A DNA stretch of 24,183 nt, taken from the NCBI GenBank assembly GCA_900765165.1, contig CAAFQR010000185.1, positions 1 through 24,183 of the forward strand, read 5' to 3'. The notes under the pieces were generated by a model. The model worked only from the letters and a program-made list of their open reading frames with translations, had not been told where the DNA came from and ran no database searches. A program made the translations under genes and the position numbers. Position 1 is the stretch's first letter; each line of letters begins with the position of its first letter. Below, piece after piece: positions 1-7,181 of the stretch. The DNA is from Veillonellaceae bacterium. Lineage in GTDB: Bacteria; Bacillota; Negativicutes; Veillonellales; Veillonellaceae.

Positions 1-17
1 CAATAAGTTTCCATCAC

Positions 18-58
18 TGAAATAAATGCTGAAATACTACCTATCTAGCATTATTTCA
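18..58. repeat. Inverted pair of the TGAAATAA motif (hairpin)
   Basis: TGAAATAAATGCT at 18-30 is complementary to AGCATTATTTCA at 47-58 apart from one bulged A, giving a 12-bp stem with a 16-nt loop. Both arms carry the dispersed motif in opposite orientation. No T-run follows directly on either side, so terminator activity is uncertain. No coding region is visible in 1-119 apart from the leader of the next gene. Confidence 0.5.
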
Positions 59-140
59 TACGAAGTTGGCTGTTCATCGTCGGTGTAATCTATGTGACAA
101 TTAAATCATAGAAAAATAAGTGAAGAAAGGAGAAATGTCC

Positions 141-413
141 ATGAAGGACACCGACATTAATAAGGCAATTATTTTTAGGCAAGTAGGCGCAAAAATCGCG
201 TACTATCGGACACTGCGAGGCCTGACACAAGAGGAGCTGGCGGAACGTATCAATATTAGTGCTAATACGTTGGGGCGTATTGAGCGCGGCAAATACAATA
301 ATAATGTTTCGCTGTCCATGTTGTTGGATATTGCGGCAGGTTTGAAAATCGACGTGTCTATGCTGGTTCATTTCACAGACGACGAGAAACGTATTTGGTG
401 GGAAGAAAATTGA
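141..413 (+). CDS. XRE-family HTH transcriptional regulator (90 aa)
   Basis: This is a small DNA-binding protein consisting almost entirely of one Cro/C1-type helix-turn-helix domain. Roughly residues 12-70 hold the domain: AKIAYYRTLRGLTQEELAER for the first helices, then NISANTLGRIERGK as recognition helix and turn, then a conserved leucine-rich last helix. I start at ATG 141 because AAAGGAG (126-132) sits 8 nt upstream; a longer form from GTG 120 or ATG 135 would overlap or crowd that site. There is no partner toxin or phage gene next to it, and the ligand or operator is unknown. The 3' end contains the left arm of a 12-bp inverted repeat whose right arm lies just downstream. It may regulate the lipoprotein operon that follows, but nothing in the sequence proves it. 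Confidence 0.85.
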   Translation: MKDTDINKAIIFRQVGAKIAYYRTLRGLTQEELAERINISANTLGRIERGKYNNNVSLSMLLDIAAGLKIDVSMLVHFTDDEKRIWWEEN

Positions 414-449
414 GTGTGTGTGACTCTTTCCGCTTTTTGTGAAATGAAC
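366..449. repeat. Perfect 12-bp inverted repeat of the motif TGTGAAATGAAC
   Basis: GTTCATTTCACA (366-377, inside the last codons of the XRE gene) is the exact reverse complement of TGTGAAATGAAC (438-449, after its stop). The arms are 60 nt apart. Immediately after the right arm, ACGGCC (448-453) can pair with GGCCGT (477-482) followed by GTTTTG, a weak possible terminator for the regulator. Confidence 0.6.
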
Positions 450-567
450 GGCCTGCGTTGCGGTTTGCGTGCTGTTGGCCGTGTTTTGTAAGCCGATGTG
501 TATTTAAATGGTGTGAATTTTTTGTGTGCGCCGGTGTTGTGGCCGGCCTGTGGGATTGGGTGATTAT

Positions 568-2028
568 ATGATACAACATGTAAAGCGAGCTTTGTTGGTT
601 GGCGCGATGCTGGTCGTGACTGTGGCGGCGTCGGGCTGTGTAAACATGAATATCGGCTTGAATTTCCATGACGATGGTAGTGTAGATTTAAAAACTGCGT
701 ATGAAATTGCGCCAAGCTTTATGGATAACAATGCGCGTCAAAACCTTAAAAAGGATGCGCAAAAAGCGAGAGATGAAGGTTATACGGTACAGGAAAGCGA
801 TAATGGTCTAACACAGGCTAAGACCTTTAAGGATGCTGGCGAATTGGCGACGCTTAAGCTTTTTGAACAGAATCAAGTGGCGAATAATAAAGGTATCCAG
901 ATTCATAAAGGCTTGCTGTATGACGATTACAATATCGATATTTTTGCCAAAGGCCAGGGGAATGCAGCAGCGCAATTTTCTAAGTCGGGTGGTTATGATC
1001 CGTATGGCATGCAGGAATTAGCCAATCAGACGGCCAAAATGGCACTGGATTCTATGAAATTGGATTTGAATATTACCGTGCCTAGTGGTTTTGAAATGCA
1101 GAATGCGAAGACTTTGAGTGCGGATAAGAATACAGCGACGTGGGATATGCGCCCCGCTGTTATGAATAATAAGGACATAGCGGTAAAGGCACAATTCCGT
1201 ATTTATCATAAAGTAGCGATTACTATTGTGTCTATTATCGTGGCGGGTTGCTTTATCGGTACTATCGTAATGGTTGTGCTTGGCTATTTGCGCCGTAATG
1301 ATTTGAAGCAGCGCAATCTGTTCTTAGGTGTAGCCGGTGGCTTCCTGGTTGTATTTCTTGGCCTTGGCGGTTATATGACGTATAGCTTGGCCAAAGCACC
1401 GACCTTTACGGACGCAGATTCCATCCAAACGGAACCGCTGGATAAAGATAAGAAACCGGCAACGGAAGCTAAGGCGGATGCAAAAGCAGAACCGGCTAAA
1501 ACGGAACAGAAAGATCCTAAAGAGATTGGTCAAGACGTGCTGTATAAGTATGGTATTACCGGCGATGTGGTGGCTACGACCTATGGTCATAATCCGAATG
1601 GCTATATGATGTTTGTCGGTGGTAAAGGCAAATTGTTTGTGGTTGTGGATACGAAGAATAATCGCGTAGCGACGGTAGAGTATTACCGTGGTCCCTATGC
1701 GGGCTTGGATAAACTTATAAATGGTGCTCCGGGTACGAACGATAGTATAACTTTTAAACTTAGAATCTTCGATGATACCCGTGATGGTGATGCTAACAGT
1801 GGTGCTTGGAGTGGCACTGAGCATATATTACCTATCTCTGCTAACTTTAAGATTGATGGCAATGGCAATGTAGTGCCGGGCATGTTATTTAGCGGTGCTG
1901 GCGCGGAGCCGCGTCATCATCACAGCGTGCTTAACGAAGCTAAAAATGTAGATTTGGCTAACTTAGTATTAACGGAAACGCCGGAATTAGAAAAGAAGAG
2001 TAAGGCTGCTGGCGATACGATTATGTAA
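568..2028 (+). CDS. LppM-like lipoprotein with two internal membrane segments (486 aa)
   Basis: The product is a predicted envelope protein of unknown function. Starting at ATG 568, a basic N-terminus and hydrophobic stretch end in the lipobox AASGC, so Cys24 would be lipidated. Residues about 25-210 (VNMNIGLNFHDDGSVDLKT and onward) resemble LppM-type extracytoplasmic domains. Two hydrophobic segments follow at about 217-241 and 252-275, then a Lys/Ala/Glu-rich linker at about 289-316 and a C-terminal soluble domain (about 317-486) rich in Gly and beta-type sequence. An earlier in-frame GTG at 526 would spoil the signal peptide and is rejected. It heads a three-gene rightward run with the zinc-ribbon and beta-lactamase-fold genes. 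The LppM assignment is by pattern only and the C-terminal domain is unrecognised. Confidence 0.7.
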   Translation: MIQHVKRALLVGAMLVVTVAASGCVNMNIGLNFHDDGSVDLKTAYEIAPSFMDNNARQNLKKDAQKARDEGYTVQESDNGLTQAKTFKDAGELATLKLFEQNQVANNKGIQIHKGLLYDDYNIDIFAKGQGNAAAQFSKSGGYDPYGMQELANQTAKMALDSMKLDLNITVPSGFEMQNAKTLSADKNTATWDMRPAVMNNKDIAVKAQFRIYHKVAITIVSIIVAGCFIGTIVMVVLGYLRRNDLKQRNLFLGVAGGFLVVFLGLGGYMTYSLAKAPTFTDADSIQTEPLDKDKKPATEAKADAKAEPAKTEQKDPKEIGQDVLYKYGITGDVVATTYGHNPNGYMMFVGGKGKLFVVVDTKNNRVATVEYYRGPYAGLDKLINGAPGTNDSITFKLRIFDDTRDGDANSGAWSGTEHILPISANFKIDGNGNVVPGMLFSGAGAEPRHHHSVLNEAKNVDLANLVLTETPELEKKSKAAGDTIM

Positions 2029-2107
2029 TCTCGTGTTTATAAAATGTGTGTAGCAATAACAATTAGATTCGCAGGTGTGTTGCTAATCTACTGTGGGAGG
2101 AATTAGT

Positions 2108-3007
2108 ATGGCTAAATTTTGTGAAAAATGTGGAACACCTCTCGTCGAGGGTATGAATTTTTGTACAAATTGTGGTGCACCGGTGCCGGTGGATACGCCG
2201 ACCAATGCACCGCAACAAGGCGCACCGGTCCCCAATCCGGCGCCACAGCCTACGCCGGCACCCGGCCCGGCTCCGCAGACACAGGGTGCGCCGAGCCCTA
2301 ATGGTGCACAGCCTCATGCAGGCTTGCAAGGTGTGACATCGCCAAAGCCCAATCCGGCGCAAGGCTTTACGAATACGATTTCGGCAGTGCAGGGTAAAGT
2401 AGCGGGAGCGCCTAATCCATCGAATGGTGGCGCTGATAATAAGAAACCGTTTATTGCTATTATTATCGGCGTAGTGGCTTTATTGATTGTTGCTGTAGCT
2501 GGTGGCTTCTTCTATTACCATCATGAACAGCAGGTAAAGATTGAAAAGATGCAGGCCGAACAGGCCGCACAGGCAAAAGCGCAAGCTGAAAAAGCGGCGC
2601 AGGAGAAGGCTGCCGTTGAACAAAAGGCTAAACAGCAGGACGAAGCTGTGACGCAGGCCTATGTAAAAGCAGCATTGTTTAAATTGATGCAAGGCGAAGA
2701 TAACTTAAAGAGCTTGGCCAATATGATTAATTCAGGTGGATATCGGGAAGAACCGTTGTTAGAAGAGTCCGGTATTGTAGTTAATAGTGTTAAAGCACGT
2801 ATTAAGGCTATGAAAGAAATGCCCGTACCGTCTGACCCGCAGGTAGCAAAAGACGTTGATGAATTGTTTAATATTCAGATTCAGCGCGCTAACTTCATGG
2901 CTGACGGCGTTCGCGGCGATACTTCTAAATTTGCCGTAGGCGGTCAGTATTATGACATGTTCTACGAAAAATTGGCAGCCTTCAAGAAGGCTCACGGAGT
3001 TAACTAA
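2108..3007 (+). CDS. Zinc-ribbon membrane protein with proline-rich linker and coiled coil (299 aa)
   Basis: The N-terminus carries a compact zinc ribbon with Cys5, Cys8, Cys19 and Cys22 (CEKC then CTNC). A Pro/Ala/Gln-rich linker of roughly 80 residues follows, then one transmembrane helix at about 114-138 (IAIIIGVVALLIVAVAGGFF). After it comes an Ala/Gln/Glu/Lys coiled coil (about 141-185) and a helical C-terminal domain. The layout predicts a cytoplasmic zinc ribbon and an outside C-terminal domain. ATG 2108 is chosen because GGGAGG lies at 2095-2100. The stop overlaps the next start by one base (TAATG), indicating translational coupling to the lipoprotein hydrolase. Such ribbon-plus-helix proteins are common in Bacillota but have no agreed function. 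Its place in the operon suggests an envelope role. Confidence 0.75.
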   Translation: MAKFCEKCGTPLVEGMNFCTNCGAPVPVDTPTNAPQQGAPVPNPAPQPTPAPGPAPQTQGAPSPNGAQPHAGLQGVTSPKPNPAQGFTNTISAVQGKVAGAPNPSNGGADNKKPFIAIIIGVVALLIVAVAGGFFYYHHEQQVKIEKMQAEQAAQAKAQAEKAAQEKAAVEQKAKQQDEAVTQAYVKAALFKLMQGEDNLKSLANMINSGGYREEPLLEESGIVVNSVKARIKAMKEMPVPSDPQVAKDVDELFNIQIQRANFMADGVRGDTSKFAVGGQYYDMFYEKLAAFKKAHGVN

Positions 3008-3969
3008 TGAAACGTGTATCGTTTCAAGCACTGGCCTGTGTAACAGTGCTCTGCACGGGACTATTGCTTCTTAACGGTTGCTCTGATGCGAATCAGGATA
3101 CCGCTGAGGCGAGCAGTAGTAGTACAGCAGTAACTACGACGACTACGCCAACCGCTGCACCTGCGGCTAAAGAGATTAAACCAGTGGCTTGGCACAGTGA
3201 GATCGAAAAATCGCTACCCACCTTGCTCGGTGATGAATCGAGTCGCTATGCGGTGTATGCCTTTTACCCGAATTCCGATTCGAAGCCGCTAATTTATCAG
3301 TCGCGCCCCATGCGCTCGGCTAGTATGATAAAGGTGTTCATTTTAGGGAAAGCTATGGCGGATGTGGAAAAAGGCGCGCTGTCGCTGGATGAGCCTATCA
3401 TTTTACATGACCGCGACAAAGTTGGCGGCGCCGGCGTCATAGCGGGCTGGGCGGACGGCACGGCTATACCGATTTCGCAATTGTTGCGGCTCATGATCAC
3501 GGAGAGCGACAACACGGCGACGAACCTGATGATTGACCGGCTCGGCATGGACGCTATCAACGAGTACATGCAGGCCAAAGGCTACAAGGATTCGAAGCTG
3601 GCCCGTAAAATGATGGACACGGCGGCCGCTGCAGCAGGACGCGAAAATATGACGTCGGTCAATGACCTAGGCACATACTTCACGCGGCTGTGGCGTCAAG
3701 AGGGCATGAGCGATGCGTCGCGTACGTTTATGCTGGATTGCTTGTATGGGCAGACTGATACAGAGTGCTTCCCGCAAGCGTTCCCGGATGCTAAAATTGC
3801 TCATAAGACGGGTGAATTAGCCGGTTTATATGACGATGGTGGTATTATCGTGCGGCGCAATGGTCCGCTGGTGCTGGTGATTATGGATGACGATATTGAT
3901 AGTCGTGGCGGTACCATACATAAAATGCAGAAAGTGGCGCAGCGCATTGGCGCCGTAAATCCTGAATAG
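3007..3969 (+). CDS. Class A beta-lactamase-fold serine hydrolase lipoprotein (320 aa)
   Basis: This is an exported acyl-serine hydrolase of the penicillin-binding protein/class A beta-lactamase superfamily. The signal sequence ends in LLNGC (lipidated Cys25), followed by a Ser/Thr/Ala linker to about residue 57. Catalytic motifs are in order: SMIK (Ser106 nucleophile, Lys109), SDN (167-169) and KTG (267-269). The omega-loop region (about 200-220) reads RKMMDTAAAAAGREN and lacks the E-x-x-L-N glutamate of true class A beta-lactamases. I therefore favour a peptidoglycan-acting or structural hydrolase over penicillin hydrolysis. Translation starts within the stop codon of the zinc-ribbon gene, so the two are coupled. 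A strong terminator follows 7 bp after the stop. Confidence 0.85.
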   Translation: MKRVSFQALACVTVLCTGLLLLNGCSDANQDTAEASSSSTAVTTTTTPTAAPAAKEIKPVAWHSEIEKSLPTLLGDESSRYAVYAFYPNSDSKPLIYQSRPMRSASMIKVFILGKAMADVEKGALSLDEPIILHDRDKVGGAGVIAGWADGTAIPISQLLRLMITESDNTATNLMIDRLGMDAINEYMQAKGYKDSKLARKMMDTAAAAAGRENMTSVNDLGTYFTRLWRQEGMSDASRTFMLDCLYGQTDTECFPQAFPDAKIAHKTGELAGLYDDGGIIVRRNGPLVLVIMDDDIDSRGGTIHKMQKVAQRIGAVNPE

Positions 3970-3976
3970 TTTGATG

Positions 3977-4016
3977 AAATAATCCTCTGGGCGGTAGTGC
4001 CTGGAGGATTATTTTT
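3977..4016 (+). terminator. Rho-independent terminator closing the lipoprotein operon
   Basis: AAATAATCCTC (3977-3987) pairs perfectly with GAGGATTATTT (4004-4014), with GGGC/GCCT pairing inside, and a T-run follows. The A-rich 5' side also makes it potentially bidirectional. The 5' arm overlaps a TGAAATAA motif copy (3975-3982). Confidence 0.9.
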
Positions 4017-4049
4017 ATGCTCTGGAGGAAGACTCTTCGGTGGCTATAA

Positions 4050-4069
4050 CTTAAATATAAGTATATTTA
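4050..4069. promoter_or_regulatory. Perfect palindrome TTAAATATA-AG-TATATTTAA, possible operator
   Basis: Two 9-base arms separated by AG form an exact inverted repeat about 285 bp before the malolactic start. It could be a protein-binding site, but in such AT-rich DNA a chance palindrome is also plausible. Confidence 0.3.
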
Positions 4070-4277
4070 ATCGATATAAAAATATAAAACTATTCTTTTT
4101 TAGAATTTTATAGAAATATTTATTAGATTTGATATTCTTTGCTTGAATAGATATAGCAGAAAAATAATTGATGAGATATATCTACAAAGAGTTAAATGTT
4201 ATATAAAATACAGATAAAATATGGATATTTGAAAAGCTTAAAACAAAATATTATCAGGCTATACGCAATTGATATTA

Positions 4278-4304
4278 TTGCAAAATAGAATTGTGGTTTA
4301 TACT
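4278..4304 (+). promoter_or_regulatory. Possible sigma-70 promoter of the malolactic gene
   Basis: TTGCAA (4278-4283) and TATACT (4299-4304) are separated by 15 bp, which is short of the usual 17. The -10 is good and the -35 assignment is weak. Confidence 0.4.
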
Positions 4305-4353
4305 GAGCATGTAAAAAGTATTCCCTAAAGGAAATTGAAAGGAGCGGCTCACT

Positions 4354-5982
4354 ATGAAGCGCGGTTATGAATTACTCAATGATCCATTTTTAAATAAAGG
4401 CACGGCTTTTACGGAAGAGGAACGAAAAGCGTACGGCTTGGTTGGCTTATTGCCGCCGGTGGTGCAGACCTTGGAAACGCAAGCTGCGCAAGTGTATGCT
4501 AATTTCACAGTAAAACCGAATGTGACGGAAAAACGTCATTACTTGATGAATATTTTCAGTCGAAATCGCACGTTGTTTTACTACGTGTTTAAGGAACATG
4601 TAGCCGAATTCATGCCTATTGTGTATGACCCGGGCATCGCCGAAGCGATTGAAAAATATAGTGAATTTTATATTACGCCGCAAAACGCTGCGTTCTTGTC
4701 GGTGGACCATCCGGAACAGATGGAAGAAGCTATCAAAAATGCGGCTATGGGGCGCGACATTGACCTTATCGTTGTTACTGACGCCGAAGCGATTCTTGGC
4801 ATCGGCGACTGGGGGACGAATGGCGTCGGCATTTCAGTGGGCAAGCTAATGGTCTATACTGGTGCGGCCGGTCTTGATCCGAATCGCGTGCTACCCGTTG
4901 TGCTTGATGCGGGCACCAACCGTCAAAGCCTACTCGACGACCCGCTTTATGTAGGTCTGCGCCATAAACGCGTTGACGACGATACCTATTACGCTTTTGT
5001 CGATAAATTTGTGACCTTGGTGGAAGGCTTATTCCCCAATTTGTATCTCCATTTTGAAGACTTTGGACGCGGTCATGCCGCTAAGTTGCTCGACAAGGAT
5101 GTAAAGACCTATCCGGTGTTCAATGACGACATTGAAGGGACGGGCATCATTTCACTGGCGGGCATTTTGGGAGCACTCAATATTTCCGGTGAAAAATTAA
5201 CCGACCAAACTTACATGTGCTTCGGTGCCGGCACGGCTGGTTGCGGCATTGCGAAACGAATTTTCCAGGAAATGCTGGACCAGGGCTTAAGCGAAGCAGA
5301 CGCTAGAAAACGGTTCTACTTGATTGACCGTCAAGGCTTGTTGTTCGACGATATGACCGATTTGACGCCGGAACAGAAACCCTTTGCGCGCAAGCGTAGC
5401 GAGTTTGCCAACGCCGATGAAATAACAAGCCTCGAAGCAGCGGTGAAGGCGATTCATCCTACGATTTTGGTGGGCACGTCCACGGTAGGCGGCGCGTTCA
5501 CGGAAACGATTGTAAAAGAAATGGCGGCTCACACGAAACGACCGATTATCTTCCCTATCAGCAACCCGACGGAATTGGCAGAAGCAACAGCGGAAGACTT
5601 GATTAAGTGGACTGATGGTCGTGCGCTTGTTGCAACGGGCATCCCTAGCGAACCCGTTGAATATAAGGGTGTTACCTACGATATCGGTCAGGCCAATAAT
5701 GCGTTGATCTATCCGGGCTTGGGCCTTGGTGTTATTGCCTCTGGGGCTAAACTCCTTACCGACCGCATGATATCTGTGGCGGCTCATTCCGTTGGCGGTA
5801 TTGTGGACGTTAACAAACCGGGTGCTGCAGTATTGCCACCGGTAACAAAGCTCGATTTCTTCTCCGAAACCGTTGCCGTTGCTGTGGCTAACGAAGCGAA
5901 GAAAGAAGGCCTTAATCGTAAAGACTTTAATGATGCGACGGCCTGCGTGAAAGCCTGCAAATGGGTGCCGGAATATAAGTAA
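4354..5982 (+). CDS. mleA: Malolactic enzyme / malic-enzyme family (542 aa)
   Basis: The enzyme would decarboxylate L-malate to L-lactate and CO2 with bound NAD+ and Mn2+, in the cytoplasm. The N-terminus (LLNDPFLNKGTAFTEEER, then GLVGLLPP) and the overall length of about 541 residues match lactic acid bacterial malolactic enzymes as I remember them, more closely than ordinary NAD malic enzymes. Family motifs are VVTDAEAILGIGDWGTNG (malate/metal region, about 147-164), FEDFGRG, FNDDIEGTG (metal ligands near 257-265), the nucleotide-binding FGAGTAGCGIA near 290-300, and VGTSTVGGAF with FPISNPTE. AAAGGAG lies 9 nt before ATG 4354. No malate permease or LysR-type mleR is adjacent, unlike typical mle loci. 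The gene is monocistronic between terminators. Malic enzyme proper (pyruvate-forming) cannot be excluded from sequence alone. Confidence 0.85.
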   Translation: MKRGYELLNDPFLNKGTAFTEEERKAYGLVGLLPPVVQTLETQAAQVYANFTVKPNVTEKRHYLMNIFSRNRTLFYYVFKEHVAEFMPIVYDPGIAEAIEKYSEFYITPQNAAFLSVDHPEQMEEAIKNAAMGRDIDLIVVTDAEAILGIGDWGTNGVGISVGKLMVYTGAAGLDPNRVLPVVLDAGTNRQSLLDDPLYVGLRHKRVDDDTYYAFVDKFVTLVEGLFPNLYLHFEDFGRGHAAKLLDKDVKTYPVFNDDIEGTGIISLAGILGALNISGEKLTDQTYMCFGAGTAGCGIAKRIFQEMLDQGLSEADARKRFYLIDRQGLLFDDMTDLTPEQKPFARKRSEFANADEITSLEAAVKAIHPTILVGTSTVGGAFTETIVKEMAAHTKRPIIFPISNPTELAEATAEDLIKWTDGRALVATGIPSEPVEYKGVTYDIGQANNALIYPGLGLGVIASGAKLLTDRMISVAAHSVGGIVDVNKPGAAVLPPVTKLDFFSETVAVAVANEAKKEGLNRKDFNDATACVKACKWVPEYK

Positions 5983-6009
5983 AACTGAAGAGCGATATGA
6001 ATTGTTGTG

Positions 6010-6050
6010 AAATAATCCTTCGGTCCTGTAGAGGCTGAAGGATTATTTTT
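6010..6050 (+). terminator. Rho-independent terminator after the malolactic gene
   Basis: AAATAATCCTTC (6010-6021) pairs exactly with GAAGGATTATTT (6037-6048) and is followed by more T. The 5' arm begins inside a GTGAAATAA motif copy (6007-6015). Its arms resemble those of the terminator at 3977-4016. Confidence 0.9.
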
Positions 6051-6109
6051 GGGCCATGTTATTAAAAATTAACAAATTAAAACATTAGATAAACTTATCA
6101 CAGGATTCC

Positions 6110-6151
6110 TGGGAAAAGTGTAAAAAAAATCACACTTTTCCCATTTTTTTT
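6110..6151 (+). terminator. Second strong terminator, 12-bp perfect stem
   Basis: TGGGAAAAGTGT (6110-6121) pairs with ACACTTTTCCCA (6132-6143) and is followed by eight T. It lies 60 bp beyond the first terminator with no gene between, so it is either a backup or the end of a short unrecognised transcript. Confidence 0.8.
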
Positions 6152-6256
6152 GGAAATTTTTCCTGTTTATAGGACTATGGATAGGTTTCTGACTAAAAAA
6201 GTTACTTTAGATAACATTGCAAAAAAGGAATATATAGAGGCAAGACTGTATATAGA

Positions 6257-6286
6257 TTGTTAATTTGAAATTGTGTATACTATTAT
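6257..6286 (+). promoter_or_regulatory. Probable promoter of the exported protein gene at 6336
   Basis: TTGTTA (6257-6262) and TATTAT (6281-6286) are 18 bp apart. An overlapping TATACT (6276-6281) is an alternative -10 at shorter spacing. Confidence 0.45.
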
Positions 6287-6335
6287 CACTTAGATGTGTT
6301 TTTGGTGTGTATTTTATAATGGAGAGGGTTTTGTT

Positions 6336-7025
6336 ATGAATAGTGTTTCTAAGAAGGTTGTAGCAGTTACGTTATCCGTTTTTACGTTCTTACCGTCTAT
6401 GCCGGTGTTTGCGGAAGCTCAATTACAGCAAGTCGAAAAGGCACCGGGAACAGCACCTACAGAAAGTAATACACTTTCACAACGTGTAGCAGAAATTACA
6501 GGGAGACAAACTGTTACACATATGCCTGAAAACGAGGCATATATTCCGGCTGGTACAACATTGAGAGTAGAAGTACCTGAGGAATTGAGTTCTAAGAAGA
6601 ATAAAAAAGGCTCTGCATTGAAATTCACATTGTTGGACAATGTAATTATCAATGGTGTTATAGTTATTCCTTCCGGAAGCGTAGTTACTGGGCGGGTTAC
6701 GGATCAACGATCTTCGGGAATGTTTGGCCGGTCGGGAAAATTGGAAATATCCGTTGATAATGTGCGTACCATTAATAATATTGATGTGCCACTTGAGTAT
6801 GTTGGTAGAATAGAAGCAGGTAGCGATGGTGGGGCAGTTGCTGTTGCTACGGTGGTTTCCCTTGTTGGCGGCTTATTTATGAAAGGTAAAAATGTTACCA
6901 TTCCAGCAGGAACACAGCTTCAAGTTAAAGTAAAGAGTGATACAGATTTAAAAGTGAAATTGGATGAGTTAGCAACAGCTATGGATCCGAATGTTCCACA
7001 TGGTGTATCTATTACATTAAAATAA
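6336..7025 (+). CDS. Exported protein of unknown function (229 aa)
   Basis: ATG 6336 is preceded by GGAGAGGG (6321-6328); the upstream in-frame ATG 6294 lacks a ribosome site. The N-terminus has a clear Sec signal peptide (VSKKVVAVTLSVFTFLPSMP), probably cut after VFAEA. The mature part has two short related blocks. One is YIPAGTTLRVEVPEEL (about 72-87) and the other is VTIPAGTQLQVKVKSD (about 186-201); each is a beta-type strand pair with IPAGT. Between them lie a glycine-rich segment (SGSVVTGRVTDQ) and a hydrophobic stretch near 165-183 (AVAVATVVSLVGGLF). The IPAGT/GxVxGRV pattern recalls beta-barrel domains of the TrbI/VirB10 type, but no secretion genes are nearby and I do not assign a function. 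Confidence 0.75.
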   Translation: MNSVSKKVVAVTLSVFTFLPSMPVFAEAQLQQVEKAPGTAPTESNTLSQRVAEITGRQTVTHMPENEAYIPAGTTLRVEVPEELSSKKNKKGSALKFTLLDNVIINGVIVIPSGSVVTGRVTDQRSSGMFGRSGKLEISVDNVRTINNIDVPLEYVGRIEAGSDGGAVAVATVVSLVGGLFMKGKNVTIPAGTQLQVKVKSDTDLKVKLDELATAMDPNVPHGVSITLK

Positions 7026-7042
7026 TATAGAAACTCATAGAA

Positions 7043-7085
7043 ATCCTCTTTTGAACTTATGATTCAAGGGATGATTTTGATTTTT
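7043..7085 (+). terminator. Weak terminator-like hairpin
   Basis: ATCC and TTGAA (7043-7055) can pair imperfectly with TTCAAGGGAT (7063-7072), and a T-rich tail (ATTTTGATTTTT) follows. The bulge makes this a low-confidence call. Confidence 0.4.
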
Positions 7086-7100
7086 ATGCTAGACTTGGGT

Positions 7101-7130
7101 TTGTAGGGAGAATTCAAGAAATGCTACAAT
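7101..7130 (+). promoter_or_regulatory. Promoter of the jetABCD operon, extended -10
   Basis: TTGTAG (7101-7106) and TACAAT (7125-7130) are 18 bp apart, and TGC just before the -10 makes an extended -10 element. Transcription would begin near 7137, giving a leader of about 45 nt. Confidence 0.6.
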
Positions 7131-7154
7131 AAAAGTAATTTCGGAGGTTATAAA

Positions 7155-7169
7155 ATGGGTGAGTTGTAA
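7155..7169 (+). other. Leader mini-ORF of four codons (MGEL) before jetA
   Basis: The mini-ORF begins at ATG 7155, 7 nt after a strong CGGAGG site (7142-7147). It stops at TAA 7167-7169, 12 nt before the jetA start. The SD for jetA itself (AAGAAAGG, 7168-7175) is weaker. It could couple or attenuate jetA translation, or be chance. Confidence 0.35.
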
Positions 7170-7181
7170 GAAAGGCGAACT

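Larger units (their letters stand above)
4017..4353 (+). other. AT-rich noncoding leader of the malolactic gene
   Basis: This stretch of about 337 bases holds no plausible gene. It is very AT-rich, with many TATA-like strings. It contains a perfect 9-bp palindrome (4050-4069) and a possible promoter ending near 4304. The ribosome site AAAGGAG lies at 4338-4344. Confidence 0.6.

Noticed and set aside
50..64. 15-mer identical to the fumC 3' end (19430-19444, TTCGTATGAAATAAT on the minus strand)
   Set aside because: I considered a displaced fumarase fragment, but the preceding bases on the minus strand do not encode fumarase in any frame. The match is explained by the dispersed TGAAATAA motif plus chance flanks.
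1324..1824. Minus-strand open frame of 166 codons opposite the lipoprotein gene
   Set aside because: The composition is implausible (Arg/Ile/Phe/Cys-rich low complexity), it has no start signal, and it is antisense to a gene with a clear lipobox.
2052..2090. Alternative hairpins (AGCAA/TTGCT and TAGATT/AATCTA) just before the zinc-ribbon ribosome site
   Set aside because: The stems are only 5-6 bp, cannot form together as a proper pseudoknot, and match no riboswitch I recognise.
5287..5787. Minus-strand open frame of 166 codons inside the malolactic gene
   Set aside because: It is Arg/Phe-rich with no ribosome site and sits within a highly conserved enzyme gene.
6004..6015. TTGTGAAAT-like string as a Rex or CRP/FNR half site
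   Set aside because: Those sites are palindromic (TTGTGA...TCACAA). Here only half-sites occur, often inside genes and after stop codons, and the paired copies are too far apart for one dimer.
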